A stretch of 12,569 bases of DNA from Pseudomonadota bacterium. GTDB lineage: Bacteria; Pseudomonadota; Alphaproteobacteria; UBA1280; UBA12223. Below are positions 1 through 5,408 of this stretch, in pieces. The notes beneath the pieces are model-generated. The model was not told the origin of the DNA, searched no databases, and worked only from the letters and a program-made list of their open reading frames with translations. Each line of letters begins with the position of its first letter. The first letter of the stretch is position 1. Location of the stretch: positions 1 to 12,569 of the forward strand of contig PTJW01000017.1 in assembly GCA_002937495.1 (NCBI GenBank). Direction: 5' to 3'. The translations under genes and the position numbers were made by a program.

Positions 1-43
1 TAGACTTAAGCTTATTGAATCAACCGTTCTTAATTATTTTTAA
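1..43 (+). CDS. Probable C-terminal tail of an upstream gene (partial)
   Basis: The reading frame starting at base 2 is open to a TAA at 41-43 and would encode a 13-residue tail (RLKLIESTVLNYF). The strong rightward terminator begins 2 bases after this stop, the same stop-to-hairpin spacing as other genes in the window. The other two frames either stop at base 1 or run through the hairpin. The product cannot be identified from so short a piece. Confidence 0.35.
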   Translation, partial: RLKLIESTVLNYF

Positions 44-44
44 T

Positions 45-77
45 AACACCCTACTCTTACGAGTAGGGTGTTTTTTT
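45..77 (+). terminator. Rho-independent terminator of the upstream gene
   Basis: A perfect 12-bp stem (45-56 with 61-72), loop TTAC, is followed by a run of T to position 77. It closes a rightward unit that enters from outside the window and separates it from the promoter at 123. Confidence 0.9.
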
Positions 78-122
78 ATGCTTTTTTTACATCAGTTACT
101 TATAGAATGTAAGTAGCTGGTA

Positions 123-151
123 TTGCTTATTATTATTCATTAATATATAGT
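123..151 (+). promoter_or_regulatory. Sigma70-type promoter for the exonuclease/pseudopilin/lipoprotein unit
   Basis: A TTGCTT box (123-128) and a TATAGT box (146-151) are separated by 17 bases. A second overlapping TATAGT lies at 151-156. Transcription would start near 158, giving a leader of about 30 bases before the ATG at 189. Called by eye. Confidence 0.6.
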
Positions 152-188
152 ATAGTCTAATATTAAAATAAGAATAAAAGGTTTATTT

Positions 189-806
189 ATGACAAAAGAG
201 TTTATTATTTATGATACAGAGTATTGGACAGATGAAGGCGTAATGAAAAGAAACTGGATGGGCTTAAAAGATCATCCTCCAGTACTTATCCAAATAGGTG
301 GCTATAAAGTAAGAGCAGATCAAGAATTAAGCATTGTAGATGAGTTTATTTGCTATTGTAAGCCAGTTGATGAGAATGGAAACCAATTACCTATTACACA
401 ATACTTTACAGACTTAACAAATATTACAGCTGAAACAGTTGAAAATGAAGGATTACCAGCACAAGAGGTATTAAATAAATTTAAAGAATTTGCTGGGGAG
501 AGTAATATTTACTCATATGGTAGAGATGATTATGTTTCATTATTAATGTCATCATATGTCAATGACTTTAAAATGCCTATTAGCATTAAGCAATTTAGTG
601 ATATTAGAAGATTACTTTCTAAAGCAGGTTTAGAAGAAGATGTTATATTTTCACATACTAGTGGTTCATTACACAAATACTTTAATGCTAATATTGATGG
701 TATGCATGTACATGATGCAAGAGATGATGCTTTATCTATTTTAGTTTCATTAAGAGAAATGCTAAAAGATAATAAATATAGCTTAAAATCAGAAGATTTA
801 GTATAA
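189..806 (+). CDS. DnaQ-like DEDDh 3'-5' exonuclease family protein
   Basis: A 205-residue protein of the RNase H-like 3'-5' exonuclease superfamily. The ExoI motif is in YDTEYW (metal ligands D9 and E11). An ExoII-like aspartate lies in GRDD (D113/D114). ExoIII is H-x4-D (H175, D180) in the pattern HDARDDA typical of DEDDh enzymes, so all expected ligands are present and it should be an active nuclease. It is cytoplasmic, with no signal peptide. The substrate is not evident: it is shorter than exonuclease I and lacks the partner domains of the DNA polymerase III epsilon subunit, so candidates are a DNA-repair nuclease or an RNase T/oligoribonuclease-like enzyme. The start has an AAAAGG ribosome site 9-10 bases upstream. 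It is the first gene of a unit with a pseudopilin-like gene (31-base gap), an unexpected partner. Confidence 0.85.
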   Translation: MTKEFIIYDTEYWTDEGVMKRNWMGLKDHPPVLIQIGGYKVRADQELSIVDEFICYCKPVDENGNQLPITQYFTDLTNITAETVENEGLPAQEVLNKFKEFAGESNIYSYGRDDYVSLLMSSYVNDFKMPISIKQFSDIRRLLSKAGLEEDVIFSHTSGSLHKYFNANIDGMHVHDARDDALSILVSLREMLKDNKYSLKSEDLV

Positions 807-837
807 TACTTATATAATTAATAATAGGAGATTAGAT

Positions 838-1398
838 ATGATTTATGTAAAAAAAGGTGCAATGTTTGGCTTAGATGCAAGAATTGCTTTAGCTATATTT
901 GGAGCTTTATCGGTAATAAGTGGCGCAGCTTTATATTCTGCTATTCAAGAAAGTAAACTTGTGTCAATAGTTACAGAGATGCAAGAACTACATAAGTCAT
1001 ACATTGCTTATAGCTTAGATGTAGGTTCTATGGATACTTATTCTAATACTTTCTTACTTATAGAGAGGTTAGTTGATAATTCTAATAATGCAGCAGGTTG
1101 GTCTGGTCCTTATACATCCTTAGGAAATTATAATGATCATAGAGAAATTTATTTAATTAATAGTAAATTTGGTAGATATGCCATGAGATTAGCTAAAGAT
1201 ACTGCTTTTGGTGCAGCAAACTCGTTAGAAGCTTGTGATGATACAGATCCATGTTATGTTTGGGTACAAATTTTAACTCCTGATGCAGCTACTGGAAATC
1301 AGTTAGATATACATATTGATGGAACAGCTGATACAAATGCAGGTAATTTAAGAATTAGAAATGGTGGTGTTTACTATAAAGTAGGGTTAAAGATTTAA
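838..1398 (+). CDS. Pseudopilin-like protein (type II secretion/type IV pilin-like N-terminus)
   Basis: A 186-residue protein with a short basic leader (VKKG) followed directly by one long hydrophobic helix (about residues 14-37), then a soluble domain. This is the layout of type IV prepilins and type II secretion pseudopilins, cut by a PilD-type peptidase after the Gly (G7 here). A W-S-G-P-Y-T segment near residues 88-93 resembles the W-x-G-P-Y element of pseudopilins. C133 and C139 lie six residues apart and could form a disulphide once exported. The usual Glu at mature position 5 is absent: Leu lies there and Asp at position 6, so processing or assembly may be atypical. AGGAG lies 8 bases before the ATG. 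It sits between the exonuclease gene and a small lipoprotein gene (18-base gap). No secretion ATPase or peptidase gene is in the window. Confidence 0.7.
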   Translation: MIYVKKGAMFGLDARIALAIFGALSVISGAALYSAIQESKLVSIVTEMQELHKSYIAYSLDVGSMDTYSNTFLLIERLVDNSNNAAGWSGPYTSLGNYNDHREIYLINSKFGRYAMRLAKDTAFGAANSLEACDDTDPCYVWVQILTPDAATGNQLDIHIDGTADTNAGNLRIRNGGVYYKVGLKI

Positions 1399-1416
1399 TA
1401 ATAAGAAAGAATAGCT

Positions 1417-1626
1417 ATGAAATACTTTATTTTATCAATTATGGTTTTAATAACTGCATGTTCAGAACAAACTGAAAATGAAAATAAGCAACCAGTATTA
1501 ACACCAGAACAGATTAAAAATATTAGAAGTAAACCATTTAATGAATTAACAGATAAAGAAAAAGCTGTTTTAATTATGATGATGGATTCTAAACAAAAAA
1601 ATAATCCCCATAGTACAGAAAATTAA
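1417..1626 (+). CDS. Small lipoprotein of unknown function
   Basis: A 69-residue protein with a lipoprotein signal peptide: K2, a hydrophobic stretch, then the lipobox L-I-T-A-C with the lipidated Cys at position 15. The mature part is only about 55 residues, polar and probably helical, with a P-E-Q-I-K-N-I-R segment and an ELTDKEKAVLIMMM helix. It would be anchored in the inner or outer membrane facing the periplasm. It follows the pseudopilin-like gene by 18 bases and ends at the terminator, so it is the last gene of the unit. Its size and position suggest an accessory of the pilus-like protein upstream, but that is inference from adjacency. The ribosome site (AAGAAAG) is weak, compatible with coupling to the gene before it. 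Confidence 0.75.
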   Translation: MKYFILSIMVLITACSEQTENENKQPVLTPEQIKNIRSKPFNELTDKEKAVLIMMMDSKQKNNPHSTEN

Positions 1627-1650
1627 AAAAGGCCACTAGGGCCTTTTTTT
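1625..1650. terminator. Bidirectional terminator between convergent genes
   Basis: A symmetrical hairpin with arms AAAAAAGGCC and GGCCTTTTTT and loop ACTAG. It overlaps the stop codon of the lipoprotein gene and abuts the stop of the leftward gene at 1649, so it can end transcription in both directions. Confidence 0.9.
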
Positions 1651-2170
1651 AACATAGTTGCTTAACTTTTCGATTAGTAGTTATTGATTGGTAAACTAAA
1701 GACTCTAATGATTTTGCCTGAGGAATTGCTATACTGTATAGTTTATCAAAGTTTTTAAGAGTATCTTCTGCTACATTTCCAGATGGTTCATTAACTAATG
1801 TTAGAAAGTCTATTAAAATATTTTTTAAATAAATTGTTGCGTTAGATTCATTTATTTCATCTTTAATAGTAGAGTAGATATCTCGTCTTACTTTATTTTC
1901 ACTAATTAGTTGATTGCAAAAGCAGTTAAAGAATTTTAAATTACTTTTATCAATACTATAACATTCAATATAGTTTAAAACACAAGAAGCATAAGGTTTT
2001 AAAACTATTACTTCTTTATGTAAGTTATAAATTGCAATAATAGCAAATATATCTTCTGGTTTAATTAGCTGTAGGCAAACATCAAAGCTTAAGTCTTGCT
2101 CTAAATGAAGTGCTTTCTCTAATTGTGGAAGTGTATAAGGAAATTTAGATACAAATAAGGATGCGTTCAT
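1649..2170 (-). CDS. Array member 1: uncharacterised helical protein, paralogue family
   Basis: A 173-residue protein that I do not recognise. It shares with the genes at 2292, 3789 and 4782 an early F-P-Y (residues 10-12) and the block L-I-K-P-E-D-I ... A-I-Y-N-L-H-K-E (about 35-53). The sequence looks fully helical, with no signal peptide or membrane segment. It has six cysteines (C32, C63, C70, C83, C85 and the last residue C173), more than its relatives. The ATG is preceded by AAGGGGGA at good spacing. It is transcribed alone from the promoter at 2210-2238 and ends in the shared bidirectional terminator. It is the last module of the leftward array. Nothing shows a catalytic site, so a binding, regulatory or immunity-type role is more likely than an enzyme, but this is inference. 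Confidence 0.75.
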   Translation of the reverse strand: MNASLFVSKFPYTLPQLEKALHLEQDLSFDVCLQLIKPEDIFAIIAIYNLHKEVIVLKPYASCVLNYIECYSIDKSNLKFFNCFCNQLISENKVRRDIYSTIKDEINESNATIYLKNILIDFLTLVNEPSGNVAEDTLKNFDKLYSIAIPQAKSLESLVYQSITTNRKVKQLC

Positions 2171-2209
2171 ATATTCCCCCTTTATAGAAACGGCATATGT
2201 GTAAACATA

Positions 2210-2238
2210 ATTGTAACCACTAAAGGTTGTTAATGCAA
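2210..2238 (-). promoter_or_regulatory. Sigma70-type promoter of array member 1
   Basis: On the minus strand TTGCAT (2233-2238), 17 bases, TACAAT (2210-2215). The spacer contains AACCTTTA, similar to the AACCTTTT in the promoter of array member 2. It lies between the previous module's terminator and the ATG at 2170. Confidence 0.6.
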
Positions 2239-2248
2239 GTATAAAGAC

Positions 2249-2276
2249 AAAAAAAGAAAAGCCCTAAGTAGGGCTT
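2249..2276 (-). terminator. Terminator of array member 2
   Basis: On the minus strand, a stem AAGCCCT/AGGGCTT (2259-2265 with 2270-2276) with a 4-base loop is followed by a T-rich tract to about 2249. It lies 15 bases after the stop of the gene at 2292. Confidence 0.8.
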
Positions 2277-2291
2277 CTATCAATAAAGTGA

Positions 2292-2957
2292 TTATGCTGC
2301 TTTTGCAAATAAGCTTAGATGCTTAAATAAAATCTCATCTGCTTCGCTGTAGGGAACAATATAACCTTCAGCCATAGCTTTACACTTTTTATTGTATAAT
2401 ACGCTACTAATAGAAATAATGCTGTCTTTAGCTTTTCTACTATTACAATGCATTGGCATTTTTCTGCTTTTAAAAATACCGCTGTTCTTAAACCACTGAT
2501 AGTTTGGTCGACCATTTACAGCTTTTAACGCTGCTTTAAATGTAAAGATAAGCATATTTGTAGCAAGAAGATCATAGTTAAATAATGTTATATCTTGGTT
2601 AGGTTCATGTTTATTTTTAGAGTTATGAATTGCTAATGCACTGTTATAAAACTGAATAAGTTCTTCATGTTGAACATTTTTATACTCAGCAAGTTTACAA
2701 AGAATATCAAACTCGTCTTTATAGCGGTTTTCTCCTATAGTTCGTTCAAAAAATACTTTTGTTGTTTCAGCTAAAGCTGCAATAACAGGGTCATCATTAT
2801 GCATATCGTATAAAGAAACAATATCAAAGGCATTTTCATAACCTAAAATATCAAGAGCAATATCAAGATCAATATCTTGCCCTAAGGGCGTATTTTCTAA
2901 AGATTCAGGAAGTTCGTTTAGTGTACGACTTATATGAAAAGCTTTGATTTTTTTCAT
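2292..2957 (-). CDS. Array member 2: uncharacterised protein, paralogue family with C-terminal extension
   Basis: A 221-residue protein, the longest of the array, and one I do not recognise. Residues 34-56 (A-L-D-I-L-G-Y-E-N ... I-V-S-L-Y-D-M-H-N-D-D) match the shared I-K-x-x-D ... L-V-x-L-Y-G-L block, and L-P-E at 16-18 sits where relatives have F-P-Y. After about residue 145 it carries a basic segment (N-G-R-P-N-Y-Q-W-F-K-N and K-S-R-K-M) that its relatives lack, which could be a nucleic-acid or partner-binding tail. There is no signal peptide. The ribosome site AGAAGGA precedes the ATG. It has its own promoter (3013-3041) and terminator (2249-2276), so it is a one-gene unit. An alternative frame inside it is a shadow without family similarity. 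Confidence 0.8.
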   Translation of the reverse strand: MKKIKAFHISRTLNELPESLENTPLGQDIDLDIALDILGYENAFDIVSLYDMHNDDPVIAALAETTKVFFERTIGENRYKDEFDILCKLAEYKNVQHEELIQFYNSALAIHNSKNKHEPNQDITLFNYDLLATNMLIFTFKAALKAVNGRPNYQWFKNSGIFKSRKMPMHCNSRKAKDSIISISSVLYNKKCKAMAEGYIVPYSEADEILFKHLSLFAKAA

Positions 2958-2986
2958 ACTTAAGTCCTTCTAAGATTAGTTTATTA

Positions 2987-3033
2987 AAAAGGTTAAAGGT
3001 AAAACTAAATAATTTATAATCCTAAAAGGTTAA
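2987..3033 (-). repeat. Pair of direct repeats TTAACCTTTT at the promoter of array member 2
   Basis: Read on the minus strand, TTAACCTTTT occurs at 3024-3033, inside the promoter spacer, and at 2987-2996, in the untranslated leader. The starts are 37 bases apart. A related AACCTTTA lies in the spacer of array member 1's promoter. This arrangement could be an operator pair, but the motif is AT-rich and could be chance. Confidence 0.35.
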
Positions 3034-3041
3034 GAAGTCAA
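3013..3041 (-). promoter_or_regulatory. Sigma70-type promoter of array member 2
   Basis: On the minus strand TTGACT (3036-3041), 17 bases, TATAAA (3013-3018). The leader is unusually long for this window, with the ATG about 50 bases below the predicted start site. The 10-mer TTAACCTTTT occurs in the spacer and again in the leader. Confidence 0.7.
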
Positions 3042-3078
3042 TAATTTTTTATGTATTTTTAGATATTTTTTTATAAAT

Positions 3079-3108
3079 AAAAAAAGACCCATAAAAGAGT
3101 CTTTTTTA
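3079..3108 (-). terminator. Terminator of array member 3
   Basis: A hairpin with arms AAAAAAGAC/GTCTTTTTT around a 10-base interior has T-rich flanks on both strands. It lies about 20 bases past the stop of the gene at 3127. Confidence 0.75.
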
Positions 3109-3126
3109 TATAGAAAACTTAACAGG

Positions 3127-3609
3127 TTATTCTTCATACTCTGTATAAATTTTTTCTAATAAATCGATATAAGTTTTTTCAAGTTGAAATACTTGAACTC
3201 CCAAGCTTTGGCATGCAGCATTAAATATATTATTATAAGTTTCTAAACTACACACAAAGGCAACATTAAGGTTTAGTATATTGCTGTATAAAGCTATTTG
3301 CTCAGCAGCAATTTTTGCAGTCTCAGGTTTTGCAATTAGCAGCTCTTCATGTTTACGAGGGCTTGTTATATCTAAAGCATTTGGATATATTTGAGAGATT
3401 AAATTATCAATAAATTTTTTAAATTTATCATGATTATAAGCTTTAGTTATGTGTACCAAAGTTTCGATTTGTGGAAGATTGTTATCTCGCTTTGAGTTTT
3501 TGATATTTTCAAGAATATCTAAAGCACTTATAAACTGATTAATATACATCCCAGTAAGGTTACTAGGTTTTAATTCAGATTCTGTAAATTTAGTAATAAG
3601 TTTAGCCAT
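3127..3609 (-). CDS. Array member 3: uncharacterised small helical protein (divergent)
   Basis: A 160-residue protein that I do not recognise. The start chosen is the ATG at 3609 (MAKLITKF), with GAGGAA six bases upstream. A longer frame begins at a TTG at 3720, but that would translate through the promoter and start in AT-rich DNA without a ribosome site. The predicted structure is mostly helical, with no signal peptide. The shared family block is not clear: I-E-T-L-V-H-I-T-K-A-Y-N-H-D-K (about residues 48-62) is the nearest equivalent to the L-V-x-L-Y-x-L region, so its membership in the family rests mainly on size, orientation and identical module layout. It is a single-gene unit between the promoter at 3692-3720 and the terminator at 3079-3108. 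Confidence 0.75.
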   Translation of the reverse strand: MAKLITKFTESELKPSNLTGMYINQFISALDILENIKNSKRDNNLPQIETLVHITKAYNHDKFKKFIDNLISQIYPNALDITSPRKHEELLIAKPETAKIAAEQIALYSNILNLNVAFVCSLETYNNIFNAACQSLGVQVFQLEKTYIDLLEKIYTEYEE

Positions 3610-3691
3610 ACTGAGTTCCTCATTAAGAAGGGGCAATAAAATAATTAAAACTACATAGTTTATTTTAAACTTAAGTAAATTTGGTTTAATT

Positions 3692-3720
3692 ATTATAATA
3701 ATATTATGGTTATTATACAA
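3692..3720 (-). promoter_or_regulatory. Sigma70-type promoter of array member 3
   Basis: On the minus strand TTGTAT (3715-3720), 17 bases, TATAAT (3692-3697). It begins two bases below the terminator of the preceding unit, leaving a leader of about 75 bases before the ATG at 3609. Its position also argues against the TTG start at 3720. Confidence 0.6.
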
Positions 3721-3721
3721 T

Positions 3722-3750
3722 AAAAAAGGCTCTATAATAGAGCCTTTTTT
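3722..3750 (-). terminator. Terminator of the array member 5/4 unit
   Basis: A very strong symmetrical hairpin has arms AAAAAAGGCTCTA and TAGAGCCTTTTTT (13 bp) around TAA. It should work in both directions and ends the two-gene unit 4323/3789. Confidence 0.9.
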
Positions 3751-3757
3751 GTTATTT

Positions 3758-3776
3758 ACTTATTTTTCAAAGTATT
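3758..3776 (-). repeat. 19-base copy of the end of the neighbouring gene (relic 3' end)
   Basis: These 19 bases are identical to 4321-4339, which holds the last codons and stop of array member 5 (...E-Y-F-E-K-stop). Here they lie downstream of member 4's stop, where the shifted frame reads ...N-Q-Y-F-E-K-stop. They look like the surviving end of a duplicated gene, put out of frame by a small indel. Confidence 0.6.
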
Positions 3777-3788
3777 GGTTAGTTACTG

Positions 3789-4265
3789 TTATTGCGTTAG
3801 CAAAAAGTCGTAAACTTTTTGACAGAACAGTTTTCGAAAGTCATTTTGCTCTGAATATTCAGAAATATTTTCTTTTAATGCTGTTTCAAAGTCTTTAGAT
3901 AAAGACATTAAATGGCGGTAACCAGTACATAGTGCTAGTTGAACCAAGGGAATATCTTCACAGAAAACATTTTCTTTATGGTGTAGGAAGGCATAATCTT
4001 TTTCTGCCACTGCTTTTAAAGAGGTCAACGCTTGTGGAAATGTTTCTTCAGCGATAAATTCTTTTTCAATTAAAACTTGAGCCAGAATAGCACCAGCTTC
4101 AAGCTCTAAACCATATAGTTCTACAAGTAGCAAAGAGTCATCTGCTTTGATGTTCTTTACGATTTGAGAGAGTTCAATATTTTTAAATGGTGGTGCGTAC
4201 TGCAGTAATGAGCTTGATAGGTATGGAAAGTTAAAACCTAAAGCACATGTGTTTACAGATTTCAT
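3789..4265 (-). CDS. Array member 4: uncharacterised helical protein, paralogue family
   Basis: A 158-residue protein of unknown function. The start chosen is the ATG at 4265, with a perfect GGAGG five to six bases upstream. A TTG four codons earlier at 4277 would overlap that ribosome site. It shows F-P-Y at 13-15 and I-K-A-D-D-S-L-L-L-V-E-L-Y-G-L at 39-53, the clearest match to member 6 (I-K-D-D-D-I-L-R-L-V-H-L-Y-G-L). The C-terminal half (V-Q-L-A-L-C-T-G-Y-R-H-L-M ... Y-D-F-L) also aligns with member 6, so the two are full-length paralogues. No signal peptide or catalytic motif is seen. The C-terminus may be altered: a shifted frame runs on to N-Q-Y-F-E-K-stop, like member 5's end. It is second in a unit behind member 5 (57-base gap, no terminator between). 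Confidence 0.8.
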   Translation of the reverse strand: MKSVNTCALGFNFPYLSSSLLQYAPPFKNIELSQIVKNIKADDSLLLVELYGLELEAGAILAQVLIEKEFIAEETFPQALTSLKAVAEKDYAFLHHKENVFCEDIPLVQLALCTGYRHLMSLSKDFETALKENISEYSEQNDFRKLFCQKVYDFLLTQ

Positions 4266-4322
4266 ATATACCTCCAAATAGGGGTTATTACATTAAGAAA
4301 AGAGTTGCTATTTCACAATAAC

Positions 4323-4673
4323 TTATTTTTCAAAGTATTCGTGAAATAAGTCACATACTTGTCCAGCTTTATAATTAAGCTGTAGCAGACTTTTGAAAAA
4401 ACCTGTCAAGTAGTATGACATTACAAACTCGCGTTCTTCAACACCTGTAAGTACATTTAGGTATTGAGAGCTATTAGGTGCTGTAAGCGATTGAATGAAC
4501 TTGTGGTAATCTTCGTCATTTTCAACTTGTGTAAGGTCAACTAGGTATAGATAACCAGAAAGTCCTTTCCATTGAGCAACCTCAAGCAAGTCTTCAAGTG
4601 TTACTGCCTCAACTTCATTAAGTTGTTGAAACGGTGTTTGGTTTAACTCTGCACGTTTAAATGTTCTTTTCAT
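4323..4673 (-). CDS. Array member 5: small acidic uncharacterised protein
   Basis: A 116-residue protein of unknown function, the shortest in the array. It is acidic and probably helical (L-E-D-L-L-E-V-A ... L-Y-L-V-D-L) and has no signal peptide. The shared LYGL block is at most weakly present (Y-L-Y-L-V-D-L, about 41-47). The link to member 4 is the identical 19-base 3' end. Leucine codons are mainly CTT and CTA (I count 2 TTA among 17), unlike most of the window where TTA dominates. This suggests either strong expression or a different origin. CAGGAG lies 7 bases before the ATG. It is first in the 4323/3789 unit, expressed from the promoter at 4724-4751. Confidence 0.75.
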   Translation of the reverse strand: MKRTFKRAELNQTPFQQLNEVEAVTLEDLLEVAQWKGLSGYLYLVDLTQVENDEDYHKFIQSLTAPNSSQYLNVLTGVEEREFVMSYYLTGFFKSLLQLNYKAGQVCDLFHEYFEK

Positions 4674-4723
4674 TTAGAATCTCCTGAGAGTGTTAAGAAA
4701 ATTTATGGTTTGTAATCCTATGT

Positions 4724-4751
4724 ATTATAGTAATTATTTTTAATTTTTCAA
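4724..4751 (-). promoter_or_regulatory. Sigma70-type promoter of the array member 5/4 unit
   Basis: On the minus strand TTGAAA (4746-4751), 16 bases, TATAAT (4724-4729). It starts 5 bases below the preceding module's terminator. The leader to the ATG at 4673 is about 45 bases. Confidence 0.7.
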
Positions 4752-4755
4752 GATG

Positions 4756-4781
4756 AAAAAGGCACCATATAGGTGCCTTTT
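4756..4781 (-). terminator. Terminator of array member 6
   Basis: A 10-bp hairpin AAAAGGCACC/GGTGCCTTTT with loop ATATA is followed on the minus strand by another T. It begins immediately after the stop codon at 4782-4784. Confidence 0.88.
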
Positions 4782-5324
4782 CTAGTTATTTACAGGATGG
4801 AAGTAGTGCCAGTCTTCATCCATTTCGAGATATAGTTCACGCATTTTAGGGTAAAAGTTTGCCCATAGTGGTCCGCTTGAAAATGTTACTGATAAATCTT
4901 TAATTTCATTATCAATAAAACTTTCATGTTTTACAACATTTCGTAAAAAACGGATACAGCATCGAGTAGCTGCTTGAACATCGCTAAGCTGCTTCATAGC
5001 TTCATGCTCTAAATCATAATGTTTAGAATCATCATCTACAAGCGCTTGCACATAGTTAATCAGTTTTTCAAAGTGGCTGTATTCATCTTTTAAACGGTTT
5101 AGTAAAAATGGGCCAATGCTTTGTACAATTGGTTTTGTTTCAGACATTAAACCATATAGATGCACCAAACGAAGAATATCGTCATCTTTAATTCGTTCTA
5201 GTGCTTTTTGGAAGTGAACATGCTGTGCAACAGTAATGTTTTCAGCAAATTCTATTTTTTCTGCAAGATATGGAAATTCTTTAAAAAGCAGAAAAGCAGG
5301 GGTGGGGGATAAAGGATCTTTCAT
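4782..5324 (-). CDS. Array member 6: uncharacterised helical protein, paralogue family
   Basis: A 180-residue protein of unknown function, the first module of the leftward array. F-P-Y is at 17-19 and the family block I-K-D-D-D-I-L-R-L-V-H-L-Y-G-L at 45-59, closest to member 4. Similarity continues in the C-terminal half (V-Q-A-A-T-R-C-C-I-R-F-L ... M-R-E-L-Y). It is rich in acidic residues, with no signal peptide, membrane segment or recognisable active site. AGGAG lies 7 bases before the ATG at 5324. It is a one-gene unit with its own promoter at 5369-5397, which is built into the terminator of uup just upstream, so its expression may depend on how uup transcription ends. Confidence 0.8.
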   Translation of the reverse strand: MKDPLSPTPAFLLFKEFPYLAEKIEFAENITVAQHVHFQKALERIKDDDILRLVHLYGLMSETKPIVQSIGPFLLNRLKDEYSHFEKLINYVQALVDDDSKHYDLEHEAMKQLSDVQAATRCCIRFLRNVVKHESFIDNEIKDLSVTFSSGPLWANFYPKMRELYLEMDEDWHYFHPVNN

Positions 5325-5368
5325 AGCTACTCCTTAGAGTATAAAATTAAGATAGGTATAGCCAGTAT

Positions 5369-5397
5369 ATTATAAGAAATAAGCCTTGAGTTATCAA
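5369..5397 (-). promoter_or_regulatory. Promoter of array member 6, overlapping the uup terminator
   Basis: On the minus strand TTGATA (5392-5397), 17 bases, TATAAT (5369-5374), a near-consensus pair. The TTGATA box lies in the loop and stem of the hairpin at 5378-5405, and most of the spacer is the other stem arm. Confidence 0.7.
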
Positions 5398-5405
5398 GGC
5401 TTATT
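5378..5405 (-). terminator. Hairpin terminator of the mscS-uup unit
   Basis: A 12-bp stem AATAAGCCTTGA/TCAAGGCTTATT with loop of four lies four bases past the uup stop. The following T tract on the minus strand is short and interrupted, so termination may be incomplete and allow some reading into the array. Confidence 0.7.
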
Positions 5406-5408
5406 AGT

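Noticed and set aside
2315..2515. Leftward 66-codon frame inside the gene at 2292
   Set aside because: It is a shadow in another frame of a gene with clear family similarity, a promoter and a ribosome site.
3610..3720. 37-residue N-terminal extension of array member 3 from a TTG start
   Set aside because: It would translate the promoter and leader. The ATG at 3609 has GAGGAA at proper spacing.
2210..3760. CRISPR array or integron cassette array
   Set aside because: The recurring hairpins differ in sequence and have the form of terminators. There are no regularly spaced identical repeats, no attC-like sites and no cas or integrase gene.
1649..5324. Array considered as toxin-antitoxin pairs
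   Set aside because: There is only one bicistronic pair, and neither member shows a toxin fold or DNA-binding antitoxin motif that I can recognise. The other genes are single units.
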